Both the position numbers and the translations under genes were made by a program. This document shows positions 17,122-26,716 of a stretch of 64,000 nt of DNA, piece after piece (within the stretch, counting starts at the first letter, position 1; the number at the start of each line of letters is the position of its first letter). The notes under the pieces were generated by a model that was not told the DNA's origin, searched no databases, and saw only the letters and a program-made list of their open reading frames with translations. The stretch comes from Clostridia bacterium (GTDB lineage: Bacteria > Bacillota > Clostridia > Lachnospirales > Lachnospiraceae): NCBI GenBank assembly GCA_910576325.1, contig CAJTIM010000017.1:34724-98723 (forward strand). Direction: 5' to 3'.

Positions 17122-18252
17122 TCAGCCTTTATAAAACTCCTTAATACGCTCAACAACATAAGCAGCATGCTCCTCTTTTAGTCCATAATACATAGGAAGC
17201 CGCAGAAGCCGCTCACTTTCTCTGGTTGTATAGCGATCCTCTCCCACAAACCTTCCGAACCGCTCCCCGGCCGGAGCCGTGTGAAGAGGCACATAATGGA
17301 ATACTGTCTGAACCTCCCGCTCCTTCAGCCAGTCAATTAAAGCACTCCGTTCCATCAGATCCTTTGTTTTCAGGTAGAACATATGAGCATTATGCTCACA
17401 GCCCTTTGGTATTACGGGAAGCTCAATATATCCCTGCTCCTGCATGGATGTCAGCTGCTCATAGTAAAAATTCCAGCTCTTCATCCGATCTGCTGTAATC
17501 GCATCTGCCACCTCCAACTGTGCCCAAAGATAAGCTGCATTCATATCACTGGGCAAATAGGAGCTCCCATGGTTCACCCAGGTATACTTATCCACCTGTC
17601 CGCGGAAAAACTTGGAGCGGTTTGTTCCCTTTTCCCGCAAGACCTCCGCCTCCTCAACATGCTCCGGATCCCGTATGAGCAGTGCACCGCCCTCTCCCAT
17701 GGAAAAGTTCTTAGTCTCATGAAAACTGAAGCAGCCATAATCTCCCATGGTTCCCAAGGCTCTTCCCTTATAGAAGGCGCACACACCCTGAGCCGCATCC
17801 TCTACAACTGCCAAATGATATTTTTTTGCAAGGTCAAGAATTGGATCCATTTCACAGGAAACCCCCGCATAGTGTACCGGAACAATGGCCTTTGTCCTAT
17901 CTGTAATAGCAGCTTCTATCAGGGTTTCATCCATATTCATGGTATCGGGGCGAATGTCCACAAATACCGGAACTGCCCCCCGAAGCACGAATGCGTCCGC
18001 CGTGGACACAAAAGTATAGGATGGCATAATCACTTCATCCCCCGGTCTGATATCTAAAAGCAAAGCTGCCATCTCCGTAGCATGGGTGCAGGAAGTAGTC
18101 AAAAGCGCCTTTGCCGTACCCGTCCGCTTCTCTATCCAGCTATTGCATCGTTTTGTAAACATTCCGTCACCGCAAATATGCTCCGCCTCAATAGCTTCAC
18201 GGATATAATCAAATTCCTTTCCTGTAAAAGGTGCCACATTAAATCCAATCAC
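17122..18252 (-). CDS. rffA: dTDP-4-amino-4,6-dideoxygalactose transaminase (RffA/WecE)
   Basis: 376 aa PLP-dependent DegT/DnrJ/EryC1 enzyme converting dTDP-4-keto-6-deoxyglucose to dTDP-4-amino-4,6-dideoxygalactose. Visible: PGDEVIMPSYTFVSTADAF, VEDAAQG, and FSFHETKNFSMGEGGAL, with the PLP Lys in HETKN, the WecE-specific form. It starts at GTG 18252, seven bases after AGGAGG; GTGA overlaps the upstream stop. Its substrate would come from RfbA and RfbB encoded in the same direction at 29858-31983. The length is normal for the family. Confidence 0.9.
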   Translation of the reverse strand: MIGFNVAPFTGKEFDYIREAIEAEHICGDGMFTKRCNSWIEKRTGTAKALLTTSCTHATEMAALLLDIRPGDEVIMPSYTFVSTADAFVLRGAVPVFVDIRPDTMNMDETLIEAAITDRTKAIVPVHYAGVSCEMDPILDLAKKYHLAVVEDAAQGVCAFYKGRALGTMGDYGCFSFHETKNFSMGEGGALLIRDPEHVEEAEVLREKGTNRSKFFRGQVDKYTWVNHGSSYLPSDMNAAYLWAQLEVADAITADRMKSWNFYYEQLTSMQEQGYIELPVIPKGCEHNAHMFYLKTKDLMERSALIDWLKEREVQTVFHYVPLHTAPAGERFGRFVGEDRYTTRESERLLRLPMYYGLKEEHAAYVVERIKEFYKG

Positions 18253-20024
18253 GGTGCTTCCTCCTTTGCTGTTATGTTATATACTTCAAAAATCTGTTCA
18301 CCATAGTTCAAAGTGTCCACCAGAGTTCGTCCCTGATATCCTTCTCCATAAAGACTTTCATAATATCGATCCATGTACCGCAGATTCACATTTTCCAGAG
18401 AAATCACATATACATTTTCCTTCTCCGCGATATCATGTTTAGCATCCGTAATACCAAGCCTCTGCGCTTTCTCATTTTCCAAAGGAGAAAAGGTATGCCA
18501 GCCGCCCACAGACAGGAGATTGCTAAAAGCAAAGTCCCTGCCTACGGTAAAATTATCCGTATAGGTTTCGATGGAAAAGGTAGTCATAAAATACACATTA
18601 TCCGGATGTTCCGCCATATAGCGGTTCACATCTAAAAACTGCAAATTATAATCTCTTCGCCAGGTGTTATTTTCTTTCACGGTATTCCAGGTCATACCGG
18701 CTATCAGCAGTAAAACCGCACATACTCCGCCGGCTGCAAGGCCATTCACCCAACTGCCTTTCTTTTCTTTTTTGCCCCCTTGCTGATCTAAGCGTATTCG
18801 ATACCAGATTCCCAGCATTGTCAAAAAGGCCAGCAGATACAGGGAGAAGCCTACTCGCTCCAGAATACGATTGCGATAACCCAGATACAGCCAAAAGGCA
18901 CACCATACTGTCAGTATAGCCAGTATCAGCTCCATCTGTCTTCTATCTCTGCCAAGAGCCAGCCCTGCCGCCAGAGCAATTGTACATAGACATATGAGAT
19001 TGGTCAAATGATAGGTGTCCTTGCCCAAATGTTCATAGATCCCCAAAAGTCCGGAAAAAATCCGCTCCATAAAAGGATGCTTCTTTAAATAAAGCTCTGC
19101 GGAATAGTCTGCCAGCCTCCTCATATTTTCGCTGTAAAGATTATCTGTCAGGTAAAGGGAATAGCGCTGCAGATTTTCCGCCTCCTCCGGTGAAAACCCC
19201 AGAGTATCATAAAGCTCCGGTTCTTCATCATAGGCCGGTAAATCATAATAATCCATAATTGCTTCCCGATCTGTATTGTAGGAACGAAACTCTCTCCACT
19301 GAGAGGAACCGTAAGCAAAGCACTCCATTCCCAAAATGAGTACCACCCCGATGAAAAGTGCCGCAGGAACCCACAGATGCTCCAAAGCAAAGGGCAGCCG
19401 CCCATGCTTTTTTAAGGATCCATATTTCCACCAAAAACACAAAGATGCCACAGGCAAAACCATCAAAAATACATCGTCCCGGACCATAAGAGACAGCAGG
19501 ATCAGAAAAACCGCAATCCCCTCCTCCACATAAACGCAAAACAGCTCCTTTGCATCGGAAGTGTAAAAAAGATAGATGCCTGCCGCTCCTGCAACAGCCG
19601 CCGTAGTGGTCCACTGAAAAGCCGTAATATGCTGCAGCCCCAGACAAGTCAGCAAAAGCAGAGACAGTAAAAGATAAGAGCCCTTCCAAATAAAACCTCT
19701 CTCAGCCGCCAGACCCCGGTATAGAATCATGGAAAAAGCCAGCAAAATAATCCCTATCATCGTTATCCCATACCAATCAAGACCGGGAACTATACGGTAC
19801 ATTCCGGCAATCAGAAGTCCCAGACAATATTTTACATGAAGAAGATGGGCATCCGGCGTTCCCGTAATAACGCCTGCTGCCACATTTCGCATAGCTACGT
19901 CATCGTTAATGTCATAGATAAACGGAATTTTCTGATAAATAAATATAAAATAAATACCTGTTATCACAAAGGAAAGCAGCATCAATAGCAACGTACGTCC
20001 CTTTGTCCCTGTCCATTTTTTCAT
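18249..20024 (-). CDS. Multi-pass membrane protein, GT-C-like (paralogue of next gene)
   Basis: 591 aa from ATG 20024, which follows GGAGG; an in-frame ATG at 20069 lacks one. Roughly ten membrane helices are followed by a C-terminal soluble domain of about 130 aa. The first extracellular loop contains FIYDINDDVAMRNVAAG, then TGTPDAHLLHVKY, and LDWYG before the next helix. An acidic pair after the first helix is typical of GT-C glycosyltransferases, but no named family is recognised. The whole layout is shared with the gene at 20070-21815. The end overlaps the rffA start as GTGA. Confidence 0.72.
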   Translation of the reverse strand: MKKWTGTKGRTLLLMLLSFVITGIYFIFIYQKIPFIYDINDDVAMRNVAAGVITGTPDAHLLHVKYCLGLLIAGMYRIVPGLDWYGITMIGIILLAFSMILYRGLAAERGFIWKGSYLLLSLLLLTCLGLQHITAFQWTTTAAVAGAAGIYLFYTSDAKELFCVYVEEGIAVFLILLSLMVRDDVFLMVLPVASLCFWWKYGSLKKHGRLPFALEHLWVPAALFIGVVLILGMECFAYGSSQWREFRSYNTDREAIMDYYDLPAYDEEPELYDTLGFSPEEAENLQRYSLYLTDNLYSENMRRLADYSAELYLKKHPFMERIFSGLLGIYEHLGKDTYHLTNLICLCTIALAAGLALGRDRRQMELILAILTVWCAFWLYLGYRNRILERVGFSLYLLAFLTMLGIWYRIRLDQQGGKKEKKGSWVNGLAAGGVCAVLLLIAGMTWNTVKENNTWRRDYNLQFLDVNRYMAEHPDNVYFMTTFSIETYTDNFTVGRDFAFSNLLSVGGWHTFSPLENEKAQRLGITDAKHDIAEKENVYVISLENVNLRYMDRYYESLYGEGYQGRTLVDTLNYGEQIFEVYNITAKEEAP

Positions 20025-20069
20025 AACTTCCTCCGGCTGTTTGTTACCCTTTGACCCCACCGGTAGCAT

Positions 20070-21815
20070 TTATTCTTCCCTTCCTGTCTTCTCCGGCCGA
20101 TACAAATAATAATTTCGGCCGCCAACACTCCTTACCTCCTGACATACCAGCTCCGTTTCCGGATATTTTCCGGAAAAATATGTTCCCAGAAAGCCTGGCT
20201 CCTCCAAATCTCTCACGACAAGATAAGCATTAGGATTGTTAAGAATTGTCTCCTCCACATTTTCAATATCGAGAGCTCTCATTCGTGCCTCGTCCACCGG
20301 AGAAGTTGTATACCAATCACCCAGGGTCAGACAGCGGTTGATTCCCTGACCTCCCTTAACTGTTACGGACGCGCCCCCTACGGGCTCTGCCATATATGTC
20401 TCGATAAAATACAGCTCCCCATCTTCCTCCCTGCTGGCAGCCTTGAATTGCTGATAGCTGTCGTCCATTGCCCGCTTTTCCTGATTCCACAATACAGTTC
20501 TTTGAAGCTTAAATATGACTGCTCCAAGACATAAAAACAGGATTAAGGGGGCAGTCACTCGTTTCCATAGGTTCCCTTTCCCGTTCTCTTCCTTTTCAAA
20601 CCACAATCGGGCAAAGCAGGCCGCCAGACCGAGCATCATCGTCAGATGCAGCGAAAAGGCCACTCGCTCCGGAAGCCTTCCCGCAAAGCCAAGGAGCAAC
20701 CACAGCACCCCTTCTGCTCCCAAAAATAAAAGAAGGGGAATTAGAGTTCCTTTTTTGCGGCTGCGAAAAAGGAAAGCAAGAATCCCCATGATAAAAAACA
20801 GGGTTGGCAGACTAAGCTCCGCGTATTCCGGGTTTACCAGCTGCCTAAGGCTTAAATCCAGTCCGCTCTTTATCTTTCCTCCCATTTCCATTCCTGCCTG
20901 GCGTACAGCTTCTTTACTTAGGGCTTCCATCATTTCCGCATCCAGCCCCTCCACCAGATAAAGGGCATAGTGGCGCAGATTCCGCACCTCATGCTCGCCC
21001 AGCCCCAATTCTTCAAAAAAAGCCGGATTTGCTTCATAAGAAGGCACTCCGGAATAATCGTAAACCTCTGATCTGGCATGCTGAAACCGTTTAAATTCCT
21101 TCCAGTCCGCTGTGGAATAAGCCTGACTCTCTATCAGTGCTACTGCTCCCACGCTGACAAAAACCAAAAACGGCAGAACAATTTCCCCAAAGCAAAAGGA
21201 AATGCCTTTCTTTTGTCTTTTGATAAACCTCCATAAAAAAACAATTCCAAATCCCGGCATGACCATAAAAAACACATCATAACGAATGCAGAAGGTCAAA
21301 AGCAGCAGCAGCCAAATCAAAAAGGAATCCGGCAATTGTCCGTCCCTTTTCCCCTCTAAGGTGACGTACAAATATAAAGCGGCCGATCCAAGAGCTGCCG
21401 CGCTTATAGTCCATTCAAACTGTGCTGCATGAGGCAGCAGGCCGATTCCAAACAGTCCTAAAACAATCCCTGTATAGACGGCCTTCCACAAAAGGCTGCT
21501 TTCCCTTGCAAGCCCCCGATACAAAACCGCCGCCATCGCCAAAAATAAAGCCCCGGCCATAAAAAAACCATACCAGTCAACGCTCCCATTTACCAGATAA
21601 AGCCGGCTCAGCAAATACCCCAGCGCATATCGGACAAAAATGAGATGCCCGTCCGGCGTCCCGGTAAAAGCTCCGGACGCTATATCCCGCATAATCACAT
21701 CATCTGCAATGGCATAAATAAAGCCTGTCGTATAATACACCAAGAGACCGTACAGGCACGCAATCCCCATGGATACCCCTAGGGCAATCCCTGTCTTCGT
21801 TCCACTCTTCCTCAT
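20070..21815 (-). CDS. Multi-pass membrane protein, GT-C-like (paralogue of previous gene)
   Basis: 581 aa, ATG 21815 eight bases after GGAGG. It has the same plan as the 18249-20024 product: FIYAIADDVIMRDIASG, FTGTPDGHLIFVRYALG and VDWYG in the first loop, about ten helices, and a soluble C-terminal domain ending in TYFSGKYPETELVCQE / NYYLYRP. Sequence divergence is considerable outside the first loop, so the duplication is old. The conserved DDVxMR and TGTPDxHL segments probably mark the active site. It follows the GT2 gene by 3 bp, fitting a lipid-sugar donor synthase/transferase pairing. Confidence 0.72.
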   Translation of the reverse strand: MRKSGTKTGIALGVSMGIACLYGLLVYYTTGFIYAIADDVIMRDIASGAFTGTPDGHLIFVRYALGYLLSRLYLVNGSVDWYGFFMAGALFLAMAAVLYRGLARESSLLWKAVYTGIVLGLFGIGLLPHAAQFEWTISAAALGSAALYLYVTLEGKRDGQLPDSFLIWLLLLLTFCIRYDVFFMVMPGFGIVFLWRFIKRQKKGISFCFGEIVLPFLVFVSVGAVALIESQAYSTADWKEFKRFQHARSEVYDYSGVPSYEANPAFFEELGLGEHEVRNLRHYALYLVEGLDAEMMEALSKEAVRQAGMEMGGKIKSGLDLSLRQLVNPEYAELSLPTLFFIMGILAFLFRSRKKGTLIPLLLFLGAEGVLWLLLGFAGRLPERVAFSLHLTMMLGLAACFARLWFEKEENGKGNLWKRVTAPLILFLCLGAVIFKLQRTVLWNQEKRAMDDSYQQFKAASREEDGELYFIETYMAEPVGGASVTVKGGQGINRCLTLGDWYTTSPVDEARMRALDIENVEETILNNPNAYLVVRDLEEPGFLGTYFSGKYPETELVCQEVRSVGGRNYYLYRPEKTGREE

Positions 21816-21818
21816 GGA

Positions 21819-22766
21819 TCATTCCTCCGATCCGTACAGCTTCCCAAATCTATCCCGCACTGCAAGAAGCTGCATCTCAAAATCCTGTTTATTTTTCTGC
21901 TCTATGCTCTGCAGAACCAACCCCGCAAAAAAGGACTGCAAAGCCGCAACCAATACGAAGCAGCACACAATCAGAGTCGGAAATTTGGGAACCAGCCCTG
22001 TTTCTATATAGTCTGCAATCACCGGAATCAAAAATCCTACGCCCAAGAGCACCAAAACTACAGATAATAGAGAAAAGAAGCTAAAGGGCTTGTAGTTCTT
22101 ATACAGATTCAGAATCCTGGTCAGCACCTTAAAGCCGTCGGAAAAAGTATTCAGCTTGGAGATGCTGCCTTCCGGCCGATCCCGGTAATCGATTATAACA
22201 TTATCCACCTGCATGTGCTTGTCCGCCGCATGAATACTCATCTCCGTCTCAATCTCAAATCCCCGGGAAAGCACAGGAAAAGTCTTTACAAAAGAATAGC
22301 TGAATGCCCTGTATCCTGTCATAATATCCTGAATATTCGTATCAAAAAACCGGTTGATGCAATTCTTCACAAAGGAATTCCCAAAATTGTGAAACGGCCG
22401 CTTATTCTCCGTATAGTAAGTAGAGGAAAGACGATCGCCTACCACCATATCTGCCTGCTCCTTCAAAACTCTTCTCACCATCTCAGGTGAAGCTTCTGCG
22501 GGATAAGTATCATCCCCGTCCACCATCACATAAACCTCGGCATCTATTTCCCGAAACATCCGGCGAATAACATTTCCCTTTCCCTGAAGGCGTTCCCTGC
22601 GCACCACAGCCCCTGCTCTCTCTGCAAGCTCAGCTGTGCCGTCGGTGGAATTATTGTCATAGACATAGATCACCGCCTCCGGAAGCTCTCTGCGGAAATC
22701 CTCCACTACTTTCTTTACTGTCTTACTTTCGTTATAACAGGGTATCAGTACGGCTACTTTATCCAC
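21819..22766 (-). CDS. GT2 polyprenyl/dolichyl-phosphate sugar synthase-like protein
   Basis: 315 aa. GT-A domain: VAVLIPCYNESKTVKKV, VYDNNSTDGT, GKGNVIRRMF, VDGDDTYP (metal site), DIMTGYRAFSY and GFEIETEMSIHA, all typical of DPM1/dolichyl-P-glucose-synthase-like GT2s. Two C-terminal membrane helices (about 230-290) anchor it. It starts at GTG 22766, six bases after AGGAGG, overlapping the DUF6020 gene by 13 bp. It is likely to charge polyprenyl phosphate with a sugar for the GT-C-like proteins encoded just downstream. Confidence 0.88.
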   Translation of the reverse strand: MDKVAVLIPCYNESKTVKKVVEDFRRELPEAVIYVYDNNSTDGTAELAERAGAVVRRERLQGKGNVIRRMFREIDAEVYVMVDGDDTYPAEASPEMVRRVLKEQADMVVGDRLSSTYYTENKRPFHNFGNSFVKNCINRFFDTNIQDIMTGYRAFSYSFVKTFPVLSRGFEIETEMSIHAADKHMQVDNVIIDYRDRPEGSISKLNTFSDGFKVLTRILNLYKNYKPFSFFSLLSVVLVLLGVGFLIPVIADYIETGLVPKFPTLIVCCFVLVAALQSFFAGLVLQSIEQKNKQDFEMQLLAVRDRFGKLYGSEE

Positions 22767-24520
22767 TCTCTATCCCTCCTCCATATAAGAAAAATCAGCA
22801 ACGGGGCACATGCAATCACCGGATAGTGATACCGCATCTTGACCACGGGCCCCAGCAATGTCGTCAAAAAATACATAAGCAATGGAATTACAAGAATCAA
22901 TTGTCTGTATTGCTGTCGGTATAAAAGCATCAAAAGCGTAAACAGCATCAGCCAGGTATACACGCCCAAATTAAAGCTTGCTGCAAATATGGGCATCTTT
23001 TGAAAAGCAGACTCATTTCCAAGTCTTCGATAAAACTCGGACAGGGCTGGAAGCTTCGGCTCCATTACCACATCCACATCCTCACGGAATTCCTTACAGT
23101 AATATTCAAAGTAATCCCTTCCATGTTCCGTATCCTCAATAGAATTACCCGGATACCAGTAGCCGAAAGTATTGGTCAAAATAGAATCAATATAAATTCT
23201 CTTGTGCCGCAGTCCTGCCGTTCCCCATGCTTTCAAAAAAGGCCCTGGATTTTGGCTGAACTTTTTACCATTAAAATACGCCTTTACCGGATCAGCAAAC
23301 CGGGACATGTAAGAGTTCATCCCCTTCTCCTCTATGATGGAAAGGAACGCTTCCCTCTCTTCCTCAGTCAAGCCCTGATAATCCAGATTGTATACACGGG
23401 CAGCTGACTGCATCAGCACGCTGCACATTTCCCTTGGATCCCCCTTCTCAATTCCCAAGGCTCCATAAAAGGGACCTGTATACAACATGTAGAAGCTCAG
23501 ACAAATCAGAATCAGAATCCCCAAACGCTTCCAATATTCCCAAAAAGACCAGATAAGAAAGGGAATGCACAATACAAATGTATGAAATCCGTTATTTCGA
23601 AAAGCAAAGAAGAAAAACACTGTCACACAAAACAAAGCCTGGCGCAGAACAGAAGAAAAAAATGCTTCCCTATCCTCTGCTATCTCAAATAGCTGTACCA
23701 TTAGTATGGCAAATAATCCGGTAAAAACGGTATCCTTGGTAGCACACAAAGCCATCAGACCGTTCACCGGATGAATAGCAAAGAAGACAAAGGCTCCAAT
23801 CTGAAGCCATTGCGGAGCCTGCTTCTTTTTCAGATAATAGCAGACATAAGCATACATGCCTGACAGCAAAGTCATCTGCAAAAGAGAATAGAACATCGCT
23901 CCCCCGTTATTGCTCCCAAAAAGGCTTCTTCCCGCCTGTCGGCAAAGCCCCAGTAAAAAGGTATGGAGAATAGGATGATGTCCTGTCACCTCACCGTCCA
24001 CAAAGCTCGTGAGCTGCCAGCCGCAATCATAGGAAAAAATCCCCGGCCAGGAGGCCAAAAGCACCGGAACCCAAGACAGAAACAGAAAAAGCCAGCACAG
24101 AAGAAGCCAGAGTATCCCCGGACTTTGTTCCTTCCAAGGCGCACTTTTCCCTTCTTCCAATAAAAGAAGCAGCAGCCCGATACAGGTGCTAAAAAAAGGC
24201 GTCAGGCAGAGAATTGCCCAAAACACGCGGCCATGCCAGATAGTATCCATATAATTCAAAGAACAGCCCATACAAGTCATGGATGCCGCCAAAACACCTC
24301 CTGTCAGGCCGTATACTATTACACGCCTGTCAAGATTCTGTTCCAATGCATGGAGTCCCAGAATTAAAAAAGCACCAAAAGCAGCCATACAAAAGACACT
24401 GTTGGAAAACATGGTGCTTTCACCTCGTATTTCGTAAAGCAGATTAAAGCCTGTTACAGCCAAAAACGCCATGGCTGCTGCTATCATTTTTTCTATGGTT
24501 CCATATGCCTTTCCTGTCAT
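22754..24520 (-). CDS. DUF6020-like multi-pass membrane protein, probable GT-C
   Basis: 588 aa with about twelve membrane helices. A first-loop signature SWPGIFSYDCGWQL...GHHPILHTFLLG matches the DUF6020-type group as I remember it, which resembles GT-C glycosyltransferases (acidic Asp and HHP in the loop). A large extracellular segment (about 370-490) precedes the final helices. It starts at ATG 24520 with only a weak ribosome site. The gene follows a 104-bp gap after the double-domain GT2 gene and overlaps the next GT2 gene by 13 bp. Family assignment is from memory of the motif, not a search. Confidence 0.75.
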   Translation of the reverse strand: MTGKAYGTIEKMIAAAMAFLAVTGFNLLYEIRGESTMFSNSVFCMAAFGAFLILGLHALEQNLDRRVIVYGLTGGVLAASMTCMGCSLNYMDTIWHGRVFWAILCLTPFFSTCIGLLLLLLEEGKSAPWKEQSPGILWLLLCWLFLFLSWVPVLLASWPGIFSYDCGWQLTSFVDGEVTGHHPILHTFLLGLCRQAGRSLFGSNNGGAMFYSLLQMTLLSGMYAYVCYYLKKKQAPQWLQIGAFVFFAIHPVNGLMALCATKDTVFTGLFAILMVQLFEIAEDREAFFSSVLRQALFCVTVFFFFAFRNNGFHTFVLCIPFLIWSFWEYWKRLGILILICLSFYMLYTGPFYGALGIEKGDPREMCSVLMQSAARVYNLDYQGLTEEEREAFLSIIEEKGMNSYMSRFADPVKAYFNGKKFSQNPGPFLKAWGTAGLRHKRIYIDSILTNTFGYWYPGNSIEDTEHGRDYFEYYCKEFREDVDVVMEPKLPALSEFYRRLGNESAFQKMPIFAASFNLGVYTWLMLFTLLMLLYRQQYRQLILVIPLLMYFLTTLLGPVVKMRYHYPVIACAPLLIFLIWRRDREWIK

Positions 24521-24624
24521 GACAACAATTTTCCGATCTTATTATTTATACAAAAGATAATTCCCTTCGTATCTTGTATTTTATAAATGACAACTTTTTC
24601 TGTCCCTATTTTTGAATGTTAGCA

Positions 24625-26586
24625 TCATTTAATGGTATAATCCGAATAATCCAGCGAAAAATTAGGATTGAAGTAAGGATCGCCGGCCTCCAGCTCCGCC
24701 TTCCACTTCTCCCGGAACAGCGCCACCTCATTTTGGAACCGCTTCAGCTTCTCCCCTTCCTCCATCCCCCGGGTCTTGGACTCATAGTGGAACAGCTCAC
24801 AGAAAGGAGTAAATACGTTCAGATACCCGGCCTTTCGAAGCTTCAGGCAGAAGTCCACATCATTGAAGGCCACGCTGAAGGTTTCGTCCAAGCCTCCCAC
24901 CTCGTCATACTGGTTCTTTTCCACCAGCAGGCAGGCTCCCGTCACCGCCGTTACATCCTGAGCATAGCAGAGTCGTCCCATATAGCCCAGATGCATCTTG
25001 TCATCCTTGTAATGGGTATGTCCGGCCGCCCGGTGCGCTCCCAGTCCGATGACAATGCCTGCATGCTGGATGGAATTGTCCGCATAGTAAAGCTTGCCGC
25101 CCACAGCCGCCACATCGGGCCGCTGGGCATACATAAGAAGCTCCTCCATCCATTCCCGGGTGATAATCTTCATATCGTTATTCAGCAGAAGCACATACTT
25201 TCCATTGGCAAAGGACACGCCGAAATTGTTGATGCGGGAGTAGTTAAAGTCTCCCTCGTATTTCACAATGCGAATCCGCTCATTGTGCTCCAGCGCCTTA
25301 TAATAGTCAAATATCTCCTTAGTCTCGCTGTTGTTTTCCACCACAATGATCTCATAATTGGGATAGGTGGACTTATTGACAATGGATTCCACACAGCGTG
25401 ACAAATCCTCCATGTGATCCTTGTTGGGAATCACAATGGAAATCAGCGGCTTTTCCAAAATCGGATAGCGAATCCGGAAAATCGTGGGGAATGCCCGGGT
25501 GCTCTCCACCTTGGCATCCATTCCGTAAACCGCCTGAATGTGATCGTGAACGGCCCGCTTAGCCGCATCAATGGCATACGTCTTTGCATTGATATCCTGG
25601 GCTACGGACGCTTTGTGAGAACGCCAGTAATACAATGCCTTCGGTACATGGCATACCTTCTCGGCCTTCGTGGTAAGCCTGAGAATCATATCGTGATCCT
25701 GGCTGCCGTCATATTCACTGCGGAACAATCCCGCCTCATCCAAAAGCTCCCTGGAAAATGCGGAAAAATGGCAGATATAATTATTTCCTCTCAGGTTATC
25801 AATGGCAAAGTCCGGCTTAAAGTGGAGGACAATCATATGATCGATGCTGTCGCCCTCAAAGGTAATCTCGTCACAGTAAATGTAATCTGCCCCCGTCTCA
25901 TTGATTGCCTTCGTATATTCAAAGAGTGTAGCCGGATGCAGGATATCGTCATGGTCAAAAAGACCGATATAATCTCCTGTCGCCAGCTTCAGGCACTCGT
26001 TGGTATTGCCGGAAATTCCATAGTTGTGATCCAGCACATGATAAACAATGCGCTCATCCTCTTTTGCATACTTCTTACAGATCTCTCCTACATAAGCATG
26101 TTCATGATCGCTTCCGTCCGCCAAGCACAGTTCCCAGTTCCCGTAGGTCTGATATTTTACGGAATCCAGCATATCTGTGAGGAACTTCTCCGGCGTATTG
26201 TAAAGAGGCACCAGGATACTGAACTTCACCTTATTTTCAAAAACCGTCTCCCGCTGCTTTTTCGCCTCCTCCGGTGTGGGGAAGCTGGCTGTCCCGTGGC
26301 GCTTCATGTTTTTGCGCTCCTGAAGCTTGCTGCGCACCTTGCGCATTAAGCCCGGAATGGAACCGTAGCGTGTAAGGCGATCCCGGGTTTTCTCATAAAA
26401 ATGAAGGGCTTTGCGCAGGGGGATGGAAAGCTTCCAGGCAAAGCTGTTCTTAATGCGATCCAGCTTAAAGCGCAGCTCTTCAATCTCTTTCTCCGACTCC
26501 TCGATCTTACTTAAGAGAACCTCAGTTTTTTCCCGTTCAGCCTCATACAGCTTTTTATAGTCATTCTGTAATTCCTGGTTATCCAT
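24625..26586 (-). CDS. Double-domain GT2 glycosyltransferase with N-terminal coiled coil
   Basis: 653 aa. Residues about 5-50 form a coiled coil (LYEAEREKTEVLLSKIEESE) ending in NSFAWKLSIPLRKAL. First GT2 domain about 120-370: FSILVPLYNTPEKF, LFDHDDILHP, DGSQDHDMILRL. Second about 375-640: ISIVIPNKDHMEDL, VENNSETKE, YVLLLNNDMKI, NDVDFCLKLRKAGY. Such two-domain enzymes are common beside Wzm/Wzt-type ABC exporters, where they build rhamnan-like or alternating polymers. It lies 130 bp after the ABC ATPase gene. It looks like the intact version of the enzyme at 3148-4605. Confidence 0.92.
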   Translation of the reverse strand: MDNQELQNDYKKLYEAEREKTEVLLSKIEESEKEIEELRFKLDRIKNSFAWKLSIPLRKALHFYEKTRDRLTRYGSIPGLMRKVRSKLQERKNMKRHGTASFPTPEEAKKQRETVFENKVKFSILVPLYNTPEKFLTDMLDSVKYQTYGNWELCLADGSDHEHAYVGEICKKYAKEDERIVYHVLDHNYGISGNTNECLKLATGDYIGLFDHDDILHPATLFEYTKAINETGADYIYCDEITFEGDSIDHMIVLHFKPDFAIDNLRGNNYICHFSAFSRELLDEAGLFRSEYDGSQDHDMILRLTTKAEKVCHVPKALYYWRSHKASVAQDINAKTYAIDAAKRAVHDHIQAVYGMDAKVESTRAFPTIFRIRYPILEKPLISIVIPNKDHMEDLSRCVESIVNKSTYPNYEIIVVENNSETKEIFDYYKALEHNERIRIVKYEGDFNYSRINNFGVSFANGKYVLLLNNDMKIITREWMEELLMYAQRPDVAAVGGKLYYADNSIQHAGIVIGLGAHRAAGHTHYKDDKMHLGYMGRLCYAQDVTAVTGACLLVEKNQYDEVGGLDETFSVAFNDVDFCLKLRKAGYLNVFTPFCELFHYESKTRGMEEGEKLKRFQNEVALFREKWKAELEAGDPYFNPNFSLDYSDYTIK

Positions 26587-26716
26587 CTTTTACCTCTTGG
26601 CATCTGTTCAGCGTCTTTCCATGAGAAGGAAACACTTTCCAAACAGCTGCTATCTTATTTACTTTGCATCATTTGAAATATTTTTTGATTTTGAAGCACA
26701 GCCGGGAGACTTATAT

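Noticed and set aside
24616..26349. Two long plus-strand frames (261 and 311 codons)
   Set aside because: They mirror the double-domain GT2 gene, which has intact motifs and a ribosome site.
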